Assembly: GCF_023502395.1 (NCBI RefSeq)
Contig: NZ_JAMFMB010000004.1
Location: 165,304-229,303 of the forward strand
Direction: 5' to 3'
From: Ruegeria spongiae
GTDB taxonomy: Bacteria > Pseudomonadota > Alphaproteobacteria > Rhodobacterales > Rhodobacteraceae
DNA: 64,000 nucleotides
Positions within the stretch are counted from its first letter, which is position 1. Each line of letters opens with the position of its first letter. The position numbers and the translations under genes are program-made. Below are positions 16,903 to 26,694 of this stretch, piece by piece. The notes beneath the pieces are model-generated. The model was not told the origin of the DNA and searched no databases. It saw only the letters and a program-made list of their open reading frames with translations.

Positions 16903-19727
16903 GAATCGGCGCGCTCCGCGCCTTCGGTGATGGCTGTGCGCAGGCGTTTTTCCAGCGTGCGCTGCTTGCCTTCGGAGTAATATTTCAACCCGAACATGTC
17001 CTTCACATAGAAGGTGTCGACAACCTGTTCGCCATAGGTCGCGATCACCGCATTGGCGACATAGACATTCGAAGCTGACAGGGCGCGGGCCAGATCATAA
17101 AGCAACCCCGGCCGGTCGCGGGTGTCGACCTCGATGATCGTGTAGATTTCCGAACCGTCATTGTCGAAGGTGATATGGGTCGGGACATTAAAGGCCTTTT
17201 CCCGTTTCTTGATCTTGTCACGCGATTTGAACGCATCGCTGGCGACCACTTCACCCTTCAGGGTCTTGTGGATCATCTGGGTCAGGCGCGGCAAGCGCGC
17301 GGCCTCATAGGGGTGGCCTTCGACGTCCTGAATCCAGAACGCATCGGTCACATAGCCGTCCTTGGTGGTATAGCTGCGAGCATCGACCACATTTGCGCCC
17401 ACCAGTGCCAGAGCGCCCGCGACGCGGGCGAATATACCCGGATGGTCGCCCATGGCAAAACAGGCGCGGGTGGCGTCGCGGTCTTCGTCCGGGTGCAGGC
17501 GTATCTCCACCGCGCCGGCATCGCCGCTGTCTTCGAGGGTGCGCAGCATCTCGGCGAATTCGACATGGGCAGACAGGTTCAGCCCCTGCCAATAGGGGTC
17601 ATAATGTCGCCCGGTTTCCAGCTTGAGGTCCGCTTTCGACCAGTTGTCCAGCGCCGCGCGCAGCGCCTTTTTGGCGCCGGCCCCGCGATTGGCACGGTTC
17701 AGGTCCTCCATCCCGGTTTCCAGCGCCCGCTTGGTTTCGGCATGCAGCGCGCGCAGCAGGGTGGCCTTCCAGTTGTTCCAGGTGTTGGGGCCAACGCCGC
17801 GAATGTCGCAGACCGTCAGTACCGTCAGCAGGTCCAGCCGCTTGACGGTTCCGACCGCCTTGGCGAAATCGCGCACGGTGCGCGGGTCCGAGATGTCGCG
17901 TTTCTGCGCCATATCCGACATCAACAGGTGATAGCGCACCAGCCATTCTACCGTCTCGCAATCGGATTTGCCGAGCCCCAGACGCGGCGCGACCTTGCGC
18001 GCGATCTGGGCACCGAGGATCGAATGATCCTGCTCGCGCCCCTTACCGATATCGTGCAGCAGCAGCGCCACATAAAGGACCTTGCGGTTGATCCCGTCCT
18101 CCAGGATGCCCGAGGCCAGCGGCAGCGCCTCGACCAGTTCTCCGCGTTCGATCTGGGCGAGGTTGACGATGCACTGGATGGTATGCTCGTCCACCGTATA
18201 GCTGTGGTACATGTTGAACTGCATCATCGCGACGATAGGTTCGAACTCGGGGATGAAGGCGGACAGCACCCCCAACTCGTTCATCCGGCGCAGGGCGCGC
18301 TCGGGATTGCCGTGTTTCAGCAGCAGATCAAGGAAGATGCGCCGCGCCTCGCGGTTGGTGCGCATATCCTCGTCGATCAGGTCCAGATTTGCGGTGACCA
18401 GCCGCATCGCGTCCGGGTGGATCAGCATGCCGGTCCGCAGCCCTTCCTCGAACAGCCGCAGCAGGTTCAGCTTGTCGGTCAGGAATGCCTCGGGATCGGT
18501 GATGTCGAGCCGGTTATGGACCACCTTGTAGCCCGATTTCACCCGCGGCTTGCGGCGAAAGATGCGTTCCAGCAGCGGATCGCTTTTCTTATGCGCCGCT
18601 TCCAGTTTGGTCAGAAAAATCCGGGTCAGTTCGCCCACCGAGGTCGCCTCGCGGAAATAGCGCTGCATGAACACTTCGACCGCCCGTCGCCCGGCACGGT
18701 CAGAATAGCCCATGCGGTCGGCCACTTCGACTTGCAGGTCGAATGTCAGCTGTTCGGTGGCGCGCCTTGTCACCAGATGCAGATGCGCGCGCACGGCCCA
18801 GAGGAATTCTTCGGCCTGAACGAAGCGTTCAAACTCCTCCGCCTCGAACAGGCCCAGCCCGACCAGTTCGGCCACATCGCGAACGCCATAGATATACTTG
18901 GCGATCCAATAGAGCGATTGCAGGTCGCGCAGCCCGCCTTTGCCCTCTTTGACATTGGGCTCGACCATATAGCGCTCGCCCTGCTTGTGATGGCGTTTCT
19001 CGCGCTCATCCAGCTTGGCTTCGATGAATTCGCGCCCGGTGCGGTCGAACAGCTCGGCCTTCAGGGTTTTTGCCATTTCGCTGGCCAGCGGCGCGTGGCC
19101 CGCCAGAAAGCGCTGCTCCAGCATGGCGGTGCGGATCGTGTGATCGTCTTGCCCCATGCGCACGCAATCGCGGATGGTGCGCGAGGAATGCCCGACCTTC
19201 AGCCGCAGATCCCACAGGATATAGAGCATGGATTCGATCACACTCTCGGCCCAGGCGGTGATCTTGTAAGGGGTCAGGAACAGCAGATCGACATCGGAAA
19301 ACGGCGCCATTTCGCCACGCCCGTAACCGCCCACGGCCATCACCGCGATGCGCTCGGACCGGGTCGGGTTTGACAGCGGGTGCAGCACTTCGCTGGCCAC
19401 ATAGAGCGCGGTGCGCACCATGCCATCGGTCAGATAGGTGTAGGAGCGGGTCAGGGGCCGGGCCGCAAAGGGCTTTTCGGCATAGGCCGCGGCGATCGCA
19501 TCGCGACCCGCCTTTTGCGTGTCGCGCAGGATCGCCACAACCCCGCCGCGCCGCGCGGCATTTTCGGCCTCGTCTTCGACAAGCGCCTCGACCCGGGCCA
19601 TGACCTGAGCGGGATCGAAAATCTGATCCGGCGGGCAGATCAGATCGCCAGCCAGATCAGGCGTTATACGCTGGATCTTTTCCGGATCAGAACCCGGCAC
19701 CGGAGAATGTTTGTGGAGCAGGGTCAA
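16899..19727 (-). CDS. glnD: [Protein-PII] uridylyltransferase / uridylyl-removing enzyme
   Basis: This protein of about 940 residues is the nitrogen-status sensor that uridylylates and de-uridylylates PII. Domains in order are a nucleotidyltransferase with GGYGRGEMAPFSDVDLLFL (about 155), the GlnD helical region, an HD hydrolase domain with LLHDIGKGREQDHS (about 560), and two C-terminal ACT domains with GIFARVAGALAL and RPGLLYDLARAL. The start is uncertain: the longest frame opens at TTG 19727, overlapping the preceding gene by 41 bases; a GTG at 19700 is an alternative. It is cotranscribed with murJ and probably with the upstream LpoA-like gene. Confidence 0.95.
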   Translation of the reverse strand: MTLLHKHSPVPGSDPEKIQRITPDLAGDLICPPDQIFDPAQVMARVEALVEDEAENAARRGGVVAILRDTQKAGRDAIAAAYAEKPFAARPLTRSYTYLTDGMVRTALYVASEVLHPLSNPTRSERIAVMAVGGYGRGEMAPFSDVDLLFLTPYKITAWAESVIESMLYILWDLRLKVGHSSRTIRDCVRMGQDDHTIRTAMLEQRFLAGHAPLASEMAKTLKAELFDRTGREFIEAKLDEREKRHHKQGERYMVEPNVKEGKGGLRDLQSLYWIAKYIYGVRDVAELVGLGLFEAEEFERFVQAEEFLWAVRAHLHLVTRRATEQLTFDLQVEVADRMGYSDRAGRRAVEVFMQRYFREATSVGELTRIFLTKLEAAHKKSDPLLERIFRRKPRVKSGYKVVHNRLDITDPEAFLTDKLNLLRLFEEGLRTGMLIHPDAMRLVTANLDLIDEDMRTNREARRIFLDLLLKHGNPERALRRMNELGVLSAFIPEFEPIVAMMQFNMYHSYTVDEHTIQCIVNLAQIERGELVEALPLASGILEDGINRKVLYVALLLHDIGKGREQDHSILGAQIARKVAPRLGLGKSDCETVEWLVRYHLLMSDMAQKRDISDPRTVRDFAKAVGTVKRLDLLTVLTVCDIRGVGPNTWNNWKATLLRALHAETKRALETGMEDLNRANRGAGAKKALRAALDNWSKADLKLETGRHYDPYWQGLNLSAHVEFAEMLRTLEDSGDAGAVEIRLHPDEDRDATRACFAMGDHPGIFARVAGALALVGANVVDARSYTTKDGYVTDAFWIQDVEGHPYEAARLPRLTQMIHKTLKGEVVASDAFKSRDKIKKREKAFNVPTHITFDNDGSEIYTIIEVDTRDRPGLLYDLARALSASNVYVANAVIATYGEQVVDTFYVKDMFGLKYYSEGKQRTLEKRLRTAITEGAERADS

Positions 19728-20859
19728 TCACAACCACCTGTTTGTTCTGGATCGTGGCCACTGCCAATCCCCGTTGGTTCGTGCCATCCGGCAACAGGCG
19801 GAATATACCGCCCACGCCCTGGAAACCAGCCCCTTGTGTCAGCGCCGCCCCGGTCAGTGCATTGGATTTGCCCGATCCGACCAGGGCTCCGATGGCGGCG
19901 ATGCCGTCATAGGCGAGCCCGCTGATCGGATGCGGCGCACTGCCATAGGTGGATTGATAGCGCGCGCGGTAATTCTGGCTCTTGCTCGGATCGGGGAGGG
20001 CGAACCAGCCGCCCTGAACACCGGGCAGTGCCAGCGTCTGTGCGGGAATGTCCCAACGGGTCAGGCCGATGAACTGCGTGGTGGCGTTGGACACACCCGC
20101 TTCAGGCAGAAGCTGCGTGAAGAGCGGTAGTGCGCCCGCCGTGGTCGACGTCATGAACACCGAGGCGTCACCGGCGCTGTCTACCGCCGCTTTCACCTGC
20201 GGGACCGCGTTGATCACGCCTTGCTGCGACCGCTCGTAGGGGACCGAACCGGCCAGCGTCGCGCCGCTGTTGCGGATGCCGTTCTCGATGGCGGCCTTGC
20301 CCAGTTGCCCACCCTCGTCATTGCTGTAGACCACGACCATCCGGCCCTTGCCCTGACGGGCGGCATAGCTGGTCAGACGGTTGGCCGAGTTCTCGAATGT
20401 CGAGCCAAGCACAAAGACGTTGCCGCCCGCGATATTGGTGTTGTTGGAAAAGGACAGCAGATTGATGTTCTTGTTCAGAACCGAAAGCCCGGCGGCGTTC
20501 ACCGCTTGCGAATAGACCGGCCCGATGATGATCTTCGCCCCTTCATCGACCGCTTGCTGCGCCACCGCCGAGGCCGTTGCCGAACTGCCCGCTGTGTCAT
20601 AGACCCGCAGGTCGATCTGCACGTTCTGCAAATCCCCCATCGCCAGCCGCGCGGCGTTCTCAAGGCTTTGCGCCATGGACGCATCGCCGGAGCGGCCCGA
20701 TCCTTTGGGCACCAGCAGCGCCACTGGCACCGGTTTCGAGGTGTTGATGCTGGGGCCACCGCTGATCGCGGGCATGTCGCAGGCTGCCAGAAATCCGGCA
20801 ACGGTCAGCGCAAGCGCCGTTTTGGCAAATGTGCGGGTGGGCTTGAAAAACGCAAACAT
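19687..20859 (-). CDS. LpoA-like lipoprotein (penicillin-binding protein activator)
   Basis: This 390-residue lipoprotein has a signal peptide ending in the lipobox LAAC (Cys about residue 27), then a type I periplasmic binding protein fold (PVALLVPKGSGRSGDASMAQSL, IIIGPVYSQAVNAA, GLAYDGIAAIGAL). It corresponds to the C-terminal domain of LpoA/YraM, which activates PBP1a from the outer membrane. The context supports this: it is divergent from rsmI and yraN, as in enterobacteria. It lacks the long TPR N-terminal domain of E. coli LpoA. An ABC-type amino acid binding protein is the alternative reading. Confidence 0.8.
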   Translation of the reverse strand: MFAFFKPTRTFAKTALALTVAGFLAACDMPAISGGPSINTSKPVPVALLVPKGSGRSGDASMAQSLENAARLAMGDLQNVQIDLRVYDTAGSSATASAVAQQAVDEGAKIIIGPVYSQAVNAAGLSVLNKNINLLSFSNNTNIAGGNVFVLGSTFENSANRLTSYAARQGKGRMVVVYSNDEGGQLGKAAIENGIRNSGATLAGSVPYERSQQGVINAVPQVKAAVDSAGDASVFMTSTTAGALPLFTQLLPEAGVSNATTQFIGLTRWDIPAQTLALPGVQGGWFALPDPSKSQNYRARYQSTYGSAPHPISGLAYDGIAAIGALVGSGKSNALTGAALTQGAGFQGVGGIFRLLPDGTNQRGLAVATIQNKQVVVIDPAPQTFSGAGF

Positions 20860-20945
20860 CTAAATGAAAACTCCCTGATCGTGCATCCGGGCGGCCGCCT
20901 GGGGACAGGCCGCGATAATAAACGTCATGAAAGGCGGGTCCAGCT

Positions 20946-21800
20946 TTGAATTACCAGAAAACCCATTTGTCACCCGGCCTTTACTTTGTTGCCACACCAA
21001 TCGGGACGGCCCGCGACATCACCCTGCGCGCGCTGGATGTGCTGGCCTCTGCCGATGTGATCGCCGCCGAGGATACACGCAGTCTGCGCCATCTGATGGA
21101 TATTCACGGCGTGCCGCTCGAAGGGCGGCGGATTGTGGCCTATCACGACCATAGCGGCGCAGGCGCGCGGGCGCGGCTGCTTGAGGCGTTATCGGCGGGA
21201 AAATCCGTGGCTTATGCGTCCGAGGCGGGCATGCCCCTGATTGCCGATCCCGGCTATGACCTGAGCCGCGCGGCGGCGGAGGCCGGGCATCAGGTGACGG
21301 TGGCGCCGGGGGCCTCTGCGGTGCTGGCGGCGCTGACGCTGGCAGGATTGCCGACGGATGCGTTTTTCTTTGCGGGCTTTCTGCCCAATGCGACCAAGGC
21401 ACGGCGGACGCGTCTGGAAGAGCTGCGCGAGGTGCCGGGCACGCTGGCGTTTTACGAATCGCCCAAGCGGGTGGCCGACAGCCTTGCGGATATGGCGGCG
21501 GTGCTGGGCGACCGGCAGGCGGCGCTCTGCCGCGAGCTGACCAAGAAGTTCGAAGAAGTCCGGCGCGGGTCCTTATCCGAACTCGCCACCGCGCTGAAGG
21601 CGCAGGGCGTCAAGGGCGAGATCGTGGTGCTGGTCGACCGTGCACGTCAGGCCGCCGCCAGCGAGGCGGATGTCGAGAACGCTTTGTTAACAGCCCTTGA
21701 GACACATTCGGTCAAGGATGCGGCGGAACTGGTGGCAGGGATGTATTCCCTGCCGCGCCGCCCGCTTTACCAAAGGGCGCTGAAACTTGGCAAAACATGA
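20946..21800 (+). CDS. rsmI: 16S rRNA (cytidine-1402 2'-O)-methyltransferase
   Basis: This 284-residue tetrapyrrole-methylase-fold enzyme modifies C1402 in the ribosomal P site. Marks are GLYFVATPIGTARDITLRAL at the start, AEDTRSLRHLM, the SAM-site EAGMPLIADPGYDL, and FYESPKRVADSL. The start is a TTG at 20946; an ATG at 20927 is out of frame. It overlaps yraN by 14 bases and is divergent from the LpoA-like lipoprotein. Confidence 0.94.
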   Translation: MNYQKTHLSPGLYFVATPIGTARDITLRALDVLASADVIAAEDTRSLRHLMDIHGVPLEGRRIVAYHDHSGAGARARLLEALSAGKSVAYASEAGMPLIADPGYDLSRAAAEAGHQVTVAPGASAVLAALTLAGLPTDAFFFAGFLPNATKARRTRLEELREVPGTLAFYESPKRVADSLADMAAVLGDRQAALCRELTKKFEEVRRGSLSELATALKAQGVKGEIVVLVDRARQAAASEADVENALLTALETHSVKDAAELVAGMYSLPRRPLYQRALKLGKT

Positions 21801-22173
21801 GATCACGGATCATGCCCGGCGCGGCTACCGCAACCATCGCGCCGGGGATGCCGCCGAGGATCGCATTGCCTCGGCCTATAACGATCTTGGGTTTGCAGTC
21901 GTAGAACGTCGCTGGCGCGGGGCTGGCGGAGAAATCGACCTGATCCTGCGCGGGCCGGGCGGGCTGATCTTTGCCGAGGTCAAGCAAAGCCGCGATTTCG
22001 CACAGGCGGCGGCTGCGCTGAGTGCGCGCCAGATGCGCCGTATCTTCGCTGCGGCGCAGGAATTTCTGGCCGAGGAAGCGATGGGGCAGGACACCGAAGC
22101 GCGGTTCGATGTGGCGCTTGTGGACCAGATGGGCCGGTTTCAAATCATCGAGAACGCCTTTGGTCAGATGTGA
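21787..22173 (+). CDS. YraN/UPF0102-family nuclease-fold protein
   Basis: This 128-residue protein of the UPF0102 family has a restriction-endonuclease-like fold. The expected core is visible: AGDAAEDRIASAYNDLGF, then GGEIDLILRGPGGLIFAEVKQ with the E, D and ExK catalytic-type residues (about 50-68). No physiological role is firmly established. It begins at a TTG inside the end of rsmI, the usual gene order for this pair. Confidence 0.88.
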   Translation: MAKHEITDHARRGYRNHRAGDAAEDRIASAYNDLGFAVVERRWRGAGGEIDLILRGPGGLIFAEVKQSRDFAQAAAALSARQMRRIFAAAQEFLAEEAMGQDTEARFDVALVDQMGRFQIIENAFGQM

Positions 22174-22233
22174 TCCCCATTGAACCTGCCGCGCGGCTGC
22201 GCCATGTAGCTGGCAGATCATGAGGAGCGCGCC

Positions 22234-23166
22234 ATGAAGATCGCCTTTCAGATGGACCCGATCGGGGCCGTAGACATCAATGCCGACAGTTCCTTCCGCC
22301 TCGCCGAAGAGGCGCAGGCGCGCGGTCATTCGCTGTTTTTCTACAGCCCCGACAAGCTGGCCTATGAAGAAGGGCGCGTCACTGCCCGCGGTCAGGATAT
22401 GACCGTGCAGCGCGTGGCAGGTGACCCGGCCATTCTGGGCCCAGAGCGCGAAGTGGATCTGGCCGCGTTCGATGTGGTCTGGCTGCGCCAGGATCCGCCC
22501 TTCGACATGCACTACATCACCTCGACCCATCTTCTGGACCGGCTCAAGGGGCAGGCTCTGGTGGTCAATGATCCGTTCTGGGTGCGCAACTATCCCGAAA
22601 AGCTGCTGGTGCTGGATTTCCCCGACCTGACGCCGCCGACGACGATTGCCCGCGATCTGGACACGATCAAGGCGTTCAAGGCCCGCCATGGCGATATCAT
22701 CCTCAAGCCGCTTTATGGCAATGGTGGTGCGGGCGTGTTCCGGCTGGACGCCAATGACCGCAACCTGACATCGCTGCACGAGCTGTTCACCGGGTTCAGC
22801 CGCGAACCGCTGATCGTGCAGAAATTCCTGCCCGATGTCAGCAATGGCGACAAGCGGGTGATCCTTGTGGATGGCGAACCGGTCGGCGCGATCAACCGGG
22901 TGCCGGCCAAGGGCGAGACCCGCTCGAACATGCATGTGGGCGGGCGACCCGAAAAGATCGGGCTCAGCGAGCGCGATCTTGAGATCTGCGCAGCCATTGG
23001 TCCGCTGCTCAAGGAAAAGGGCCAGATTTTTGTCGGCATCGACGTGATCGGCGACTATCTGACCGAGATCAACGTGACCTCGCCCACCGGCATTCAGGAG
23101 TTGGAGCGGTTTGACGGTGTGAATATCGCCGAGAAAATCTGGCAAGCGATCGAGGCACGGGTTTAG
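22234..23166 (+). CDS. gshB: Glutathione synthetase
   Basis: This 310-residue ATP-grasp enzyme joins gamma-glutamylcysteine and glycine. It shows the N-terminal [23 protein letters not shown], the ATP-grasp signature [18 protein letters not shown] (about 152-170) and the C-terminal [25 protein letters not shown] site precedes the ATG. It ends in a 4-base convergent overlap with the comM stop. Confidence 0.96.
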   Translation: MKIAFQMDPIGAVDINADSSFRLAEEAQARGHSLFFYSPDKLAYEEGRVTARGQDMTVQRVAGDPAILGPEREVDLAAFDVVWLRQDPPFDMHYITSTHLLDRLKGQALVVNDPFWVRNYPEKLLVLDFPDLTPPTTIARDLDTIKAFKARHGDIILKPLYGNGGAGVFRLDANDRNLTSLHELFTGFSREPLIVQKFLPDVSNGDKRVILVDGEPVGAINRVPAKGETRSNMHVGGRPEKIGLSERDLEICAAIGPLLKEKGQIFVGIDVIGDYLTEINVTSPTGIQELERFDGVNIAEKIWQAIEARV

Positions 23167-24677
23167 GCCATCACCCGCGCCGTGATCCGAAAGCCGAGCG
23201 CTTCGGCCACATGTGGGCGGCGGACCTGCTCTGATCCGTCCAGATCGGCGATGGTGCGGGCCACGCGCAAGACCCGGTGATAGGCGCGCGCCGACAGGCT
23301 GAACCGGTCGGCGGCGTTCAGCAACATCTGCTTGCCTTCGGTGTCCGGCGTGGCGACCTCCTCCAGCACGCCGCCTTCGGCATCGGCGTTCTGACGCAAC
23401 CCGTCATGGTTTGCGAAACGGGTGGTCTGGACCTCGCGCGCGGTGGCGATGCGCGCGGCGACTGTGGCCGAGCTGTCGCCACTTGCAGGTAGATCGAGAT
23501 CGGCGAATCCGACCGGCGGCACCTCCAGCCGCAGATCGAACCGGTCCATCAGCGGGCCGGATATGCGCCCCAGATAATCCTCACCGCAGATCGGCGCGCG
23601 CGAACAGGCGCGCGAGGCATCGGCCAGATGTCCGCATTTGCAGGGGTTGGCCGCGGCGACCAGCATGAAGCGGCAAGGGTATTTTACATGCGCATTGGCG
23701 CGGGCCACCATGACCTCGCCGGTCTCAATGGGCTGGCGCAGGGTTTCCAGCACGGTGCGCGGGAATTCGGGAAATTCGTCCATGAAGAGCACCCCGTTAT
23801 GCGCCAGCGAGATCTCGCCCGGCTTGGCCCCTTTGCCGCCACCCACGATGGCGGCCATCGAGGCGGTGTGATGGGGTTCGCGAAAGGGTCGGGTGCGGCT
23901 GATCCCGCCCTCGTCTAGCAGACCACAAAGCGACTGGATCATCGAGGTCTCCAGCGCCTCGACTGCCGTTAGCGGCGGCAGCAGGCCGGGCAGACGGGCG
24001 GCCAGCATGGATTTGCCCGAGCCCGGAGAGCCAATCATGATCAGGTGGTGCCGCCCTGCGGCGGCGATTTCGAGCGCGCGCTTGGCGCGTTCCTGACCTT
24101 TGACATCGCGCAGGTCGCGCTGGGCGTCGGGTTGCGTTACCTCACCCGGTATGGCGGGGGTCAGCGGCGCCTGGCCGGTATAGTGACGCACCACGGCGGC
24201 CAGCGTGTCGGCACCGATCACCTGCGTTGCGCCGACCCAGGCGGCCTCGGCGCTGGAGGCTTTGGGGCAGAGCAGAGTGCGCCCTTCCTCGGCGGCGGTC
24301 ATCGCCGAGGGCAAGGCGCCCACCACCGGGACCAACGAGCCATCGAGCGACAATTCCCCCAGCGCCAAGGTCGTTTCGGCCGCATCCGCCGGAACGATGT
24401 CGAGCGCGGCCAGCAGCGCCAGCGCGATGGGCAGGTCGAAATGGCTGCCTTCCTTGGGCAGGTCGGCGGGCGAGAGGTTGATGGTGATCCGTTTCGAGGG
24501 CAGCGCGATGGCCATGGCGCTGAGCGCGCTGCGCACCCGGTCGCGCGCCTCGGACACCGCCTTGTCGGGCAGGCCCACCACCGAAAAGGCGGGCAGGCCC
24601 GGCGTGACGGCGCATTGCACCTCGACGGGCCGGGCCTCGACCCCCTGAAAGGCGACGGTATAGGTGCGCGCGACCAT
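23163..24677 (-). CDS. comM: YifB/ComM-family Mg-chelatase-like AAA+ ATPase
   Basis: This 504-residue protein has an N-terminal Lon-protease-like domain (about 1-170), an AAA+ Mg-chelatase core with Walker [12 protein letters not shown] (about 216) and Walker [10 protein letters not shown], and a C-terminal Mg_chelatase_C domain ending [11 protein letters not shown]. ComM is a DNA helicase that extends heteroduplex during natural transformation in competent species. A zinc-type CKCGHL...ACSRAPICG insert is present. The ATG at 24677 matches the family start [14 protein letters not shown]. Confidence 0.93.
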   Translation of the reverse strand: MVARTYTVAFQGVEARPVEVQCAVTPGLPAFSVVGLPDKAVSEARDRVRSALSAMAIALPSKRITINLSPADLPKEGSHFDLPIALALLAALDIVPADAAETTLALGELSLDGSLVPVVGALPSAMTAAEEGRTLLCPKASSAEAAWVGATQVIGADTLAAVVRHYTGQAPLTPAIPGEVTQPDAQRDLRDVKGQERAKRALEIAAAGRHHLIMIGSPGSGKSMLAARLPGLLPPLTAVEALETSMIQSLCGLLDEGGISRTRPFREPHHTASMAAIVGGGKGAKPGEISLAHNGVLFMDEFPEFPRTVLETLRQPIETGEVMVARANAHVKYPCRFMLVAAANPCKCGHLADASRACSRAPICGEDYLGRISGPLMDRFDLRLEVPPVGFADLDLPASGDSSATVAARIATAREVQTTRFANHDGLRQNADAEGGVLEEVATPDTEGKQMLLNAADRFSLSARAYHRVLRVARTIADLDGSEQVRRPHVAEALGFRITARVMA

Positions 24678-24746
24678 ACTTCCCCACTTGGTTAACAAGG
24701 GATTGCTAGCGCGGGCATGGTTTAAGATCGGTTAACGCGGGTAAAA

Positions 24747-25436
24747 TCAGCTTAGCGGCCAGGGACCAGTTTCGGCTTCGATCGGATAGGGAAACTGGTC
24801 GTATTTCGCGTCGTCACTCAACGCCTGCGCGCGCCAGCGTTGAACGGCCGGGTCCGTCAGCAATTCCTCGCAATAGCGCCGGTTCTGATTCGAGACCGGC
24901 AGCCCGTAGCCGACAATGCGCGCCGCCACCGGGGTATAGAATATATCGGCCAGTGAGTAGTCACCAAACAACGCACCGGTTTGCGCGCCCGAAATCTTGC
25001 GGGCATGAGCCCAGAGCGTTTCGATCCGTTTGATATCCTTCTGGGTCGCGGCGGAGGCAGGAAAGCCTTTGTAGGAATGCAACAACTGCATGGGGCATTC
25101 CCCCCGCAGGCTGGCATATCCGCTGGCCATCTCGGCGCACATCCAGCGCGCGGTTGCCCGCGCCGCTGCCTCTGCGGGCCACAGTCCGGCCTCGGGGTGG
25201 CGTTCGGCCAGCGTCTCGGCCAAGGCAAGGCTTTCACCTATCACGGTGCCATCCGGTGTGCGGATGCAGGGCACAAGGCGGGCAGGTGCCAAATCCTGCA
25301 GTCCGGTCGCCAGATTGCCCGAGAACAGTTCGGTCATATGGGTGCGGCAGGGGATGTTGAATTTCTCGAACATCAGCCAGCCCCGCAGGGACCAGCTGGA
25401 GAACAGGCGGTCGCCGATATAAAGGTCATAAGTCAT
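24747..25436 (-). CDS. Glutathione S-transferase
   Basis: This 229-residue cytosolic GST has a thioredoxin-fold N-terminal half (YDLYIGDRLFSSWSLRGWLMFEKF, with Ser candidates for glutathione activation) and a helical C-terminal domain. The glutathione-binding E-S pair is in TVIGESLALAETLAERHP. I start at ATG 25436, where the first beta strand begins; the frame extends to 25466. The substrate is unknown. Confidence 0.88.
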   Translation of the reverse strand: MTYDLYIGDRLFSSWSLRGWLMFEKFNIPCRTHMTELFSGNLATGLQDLAPARLVPCIRTPDGTVIGESLALAETLAERHPEAGLWPAEAAARATARWMCAEMASGYASLRGECPMQLLHSYKGFPASAATQKDIKRIETLWAHARKISGAQTGALFGDYSLADIFYTPVAARIVGYGLPVSNQNRRYCEELLTDPAVQRWRAQALSDDAKYDQFPYPIEAETGPWPLS

Positions 25437-25496
25437 GACCAGCAGTCTAGGCGCGGGCAACAGCACCGGTAAAACGCTGAATTGTGAGCGGGGTCA

Positions 25497-26075
25497 TCAC
25501 GGGCGGTGATTGATGCGGCCAACCGTCCAGCCAGCGGCGGAATGCGCGATCTCGGTCACCGACAGGTTGTCGATCCGGTGCGCGAAAGCCGCCTCTGCGT
25601 CCAGTCGCAAGGCGCGCTGTACCTGCGTCAGGATCACCCCGAAATGCGCCACCACGATCAGGTCCCGGCCCGTATGGGCGGCGATCAGACGGTCGATGGA
25701 GGCATCGACGCGGGCACAGACCTCGTTCCAGCTTTCACCATTTGGTGGGCGCACATCGCCGGGCTGGTCCCAATAAGCGCGGATGCGGTCGGGGTCTTCG
25801 GCCTCGATCTCGTCAAAGGCGCGCAGTTCCCAGTCTCCGAAATGGATTTCCCGCAGGGCTTCGTCATGCGGCAGTCGGGCGCGCCCGGTTTCAACGGCTG
25901 TTGCGGTGTCGACCGCGCGAATCAGGTCCGAGGAGATCACCAGCGCCTCACCCGGCAGATGCGCTGACAGCCGCGCGACCGCCGCAGTATCGCTCAGGTC
26001 GGCGGGCAGGTCGGACCAACCCACCATGACTTTGGCGTGGGTCGGGCCATGACGGACAAGATGCAACCGGGTCAT
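25497..26075 (-). CDS. Histidine phosphatase (alpha-ribazole phosphatase-like)
   Basis: This 192-residue phosphoglycerate-mutase-like phosphatase has the catalytic LVRHGPTH at the N-terminus and the second His in VVAHFGVIL (about 148). It overlaps cobU by 4 bases, which makes a cobalamin role (CobC, alpha-ribazole-5'-phosphate phosphatase) likely. General phosphatases of the same fold look alike, so the name remains tentative. Confidence 0.8.
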   Translation of the reverse strand: MTRLHLVRHGPTHAKVMVGWSDLPADLSDTAAVARLSAHLPGEALVISSDLIRAVDTATAVETGRARLPHDEALREIHFGDWELRAFDEIEAEDPDRIRAYWDQPGDVRPPNGESWNEVCARVDASIDRLIAAHTGRDLIVVAHFGVILTQVQRALRLDAEAAFAHRIDNLSVTEIAHSAAGWTVGRINHRP

Positions 26076-26593
26076 GGCAGCGTGCCTTTCAGCACCTGCG
26101 GCAGGCCCGCGACGACCTGCACCACAAGTTCGGCCTCAGAGGCCAGGGCTATATTCAGCCGTCCCTGCGCCTCGCGAAATTGCCGGGCCAGCGCATTATC
26201 GGGGACGATCCCGTGACCCACCTCGTTCGACACGATCACCACATCCGCCTGGCAGTTCCGCAAGGCGCTCAATAACTGCGCCTGAGCCTCTGCCAGATCG
26301 TTTTCTGCCAGCAGGTGGTTGCTCAGCCACATGGTCGCGCAATCGATCAGGCAGATCTCGTCGCCTGCGCGTCCGTCGAGGGCCGGGGCAAGATCAAACG
26401 GCGCCTCGATTGTGGTCCAACCCGCGCCGCGCTGGATGACATGGCGGTCGATCTTGGCGCGCATCTCATCATCAAACACTTGTGATGTGGCGATGTAATA
26501 CCTGTTTTTATCATAATTAACAGAGAGTTGCTCGGCAAAAAATGATTTCCCCGAGGCCGCGCCCCCCAAAATCAGGCTGTATTTCGGAAACAA
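26072..26593 (-). CDS. cobU: Adenosylcobinamide kinase / cobinamide-phosphate guanylyltransferase
   Basis: This 173-residue bifunctional enzyme of the nucleotide-loop part of cobalamin synthesis has a P-loop GGAASGKS (9-16), the ATSQVFDDEMRAKIDRH guanylylation-type segment, and the conserved VSNEVGHGIVPDNALARQFREAQG near the C-terminus. Its length fits the family. It is co-translated with the histidine phosphatase downstream. Other cob genes are not in the window. Confidence 0.95.
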   Translation of the reverse strand: MFPKYSLILGGAASGKSFFAEQLSVNYDKNRYYIATSQVFDDEMRAKIDRHVIQRGAGWTTIEAPFDLAPALDGRAGDEICLIDCATMWLSNHLLAENDLAEAQAQLLSALRNCQADVVIVSNEVGHGIVPDNALARQFREAQGRLNIALASEAELVVQVVAGLPQVLKGTLP

Positions 26594-26694
26594 GTTCTTA
26601 CCTCAGAAATGATCCATATGCCGCGACCCTGCGTATCTATTTCAAACGCGCAAAACAAGCGCCTGCGGCAGGGCCGACATTCTGGGAGGACTGA

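Noticed and set aside
17175..19373. Long open frame of 732 codons on the plus strand, antisense to glnD
   Set aside because: It is a codon-bias shadow of glnD in a high-GC genome. It has no ribosome site and no recognisable domain, and glnD motifs on the other strand are complete.
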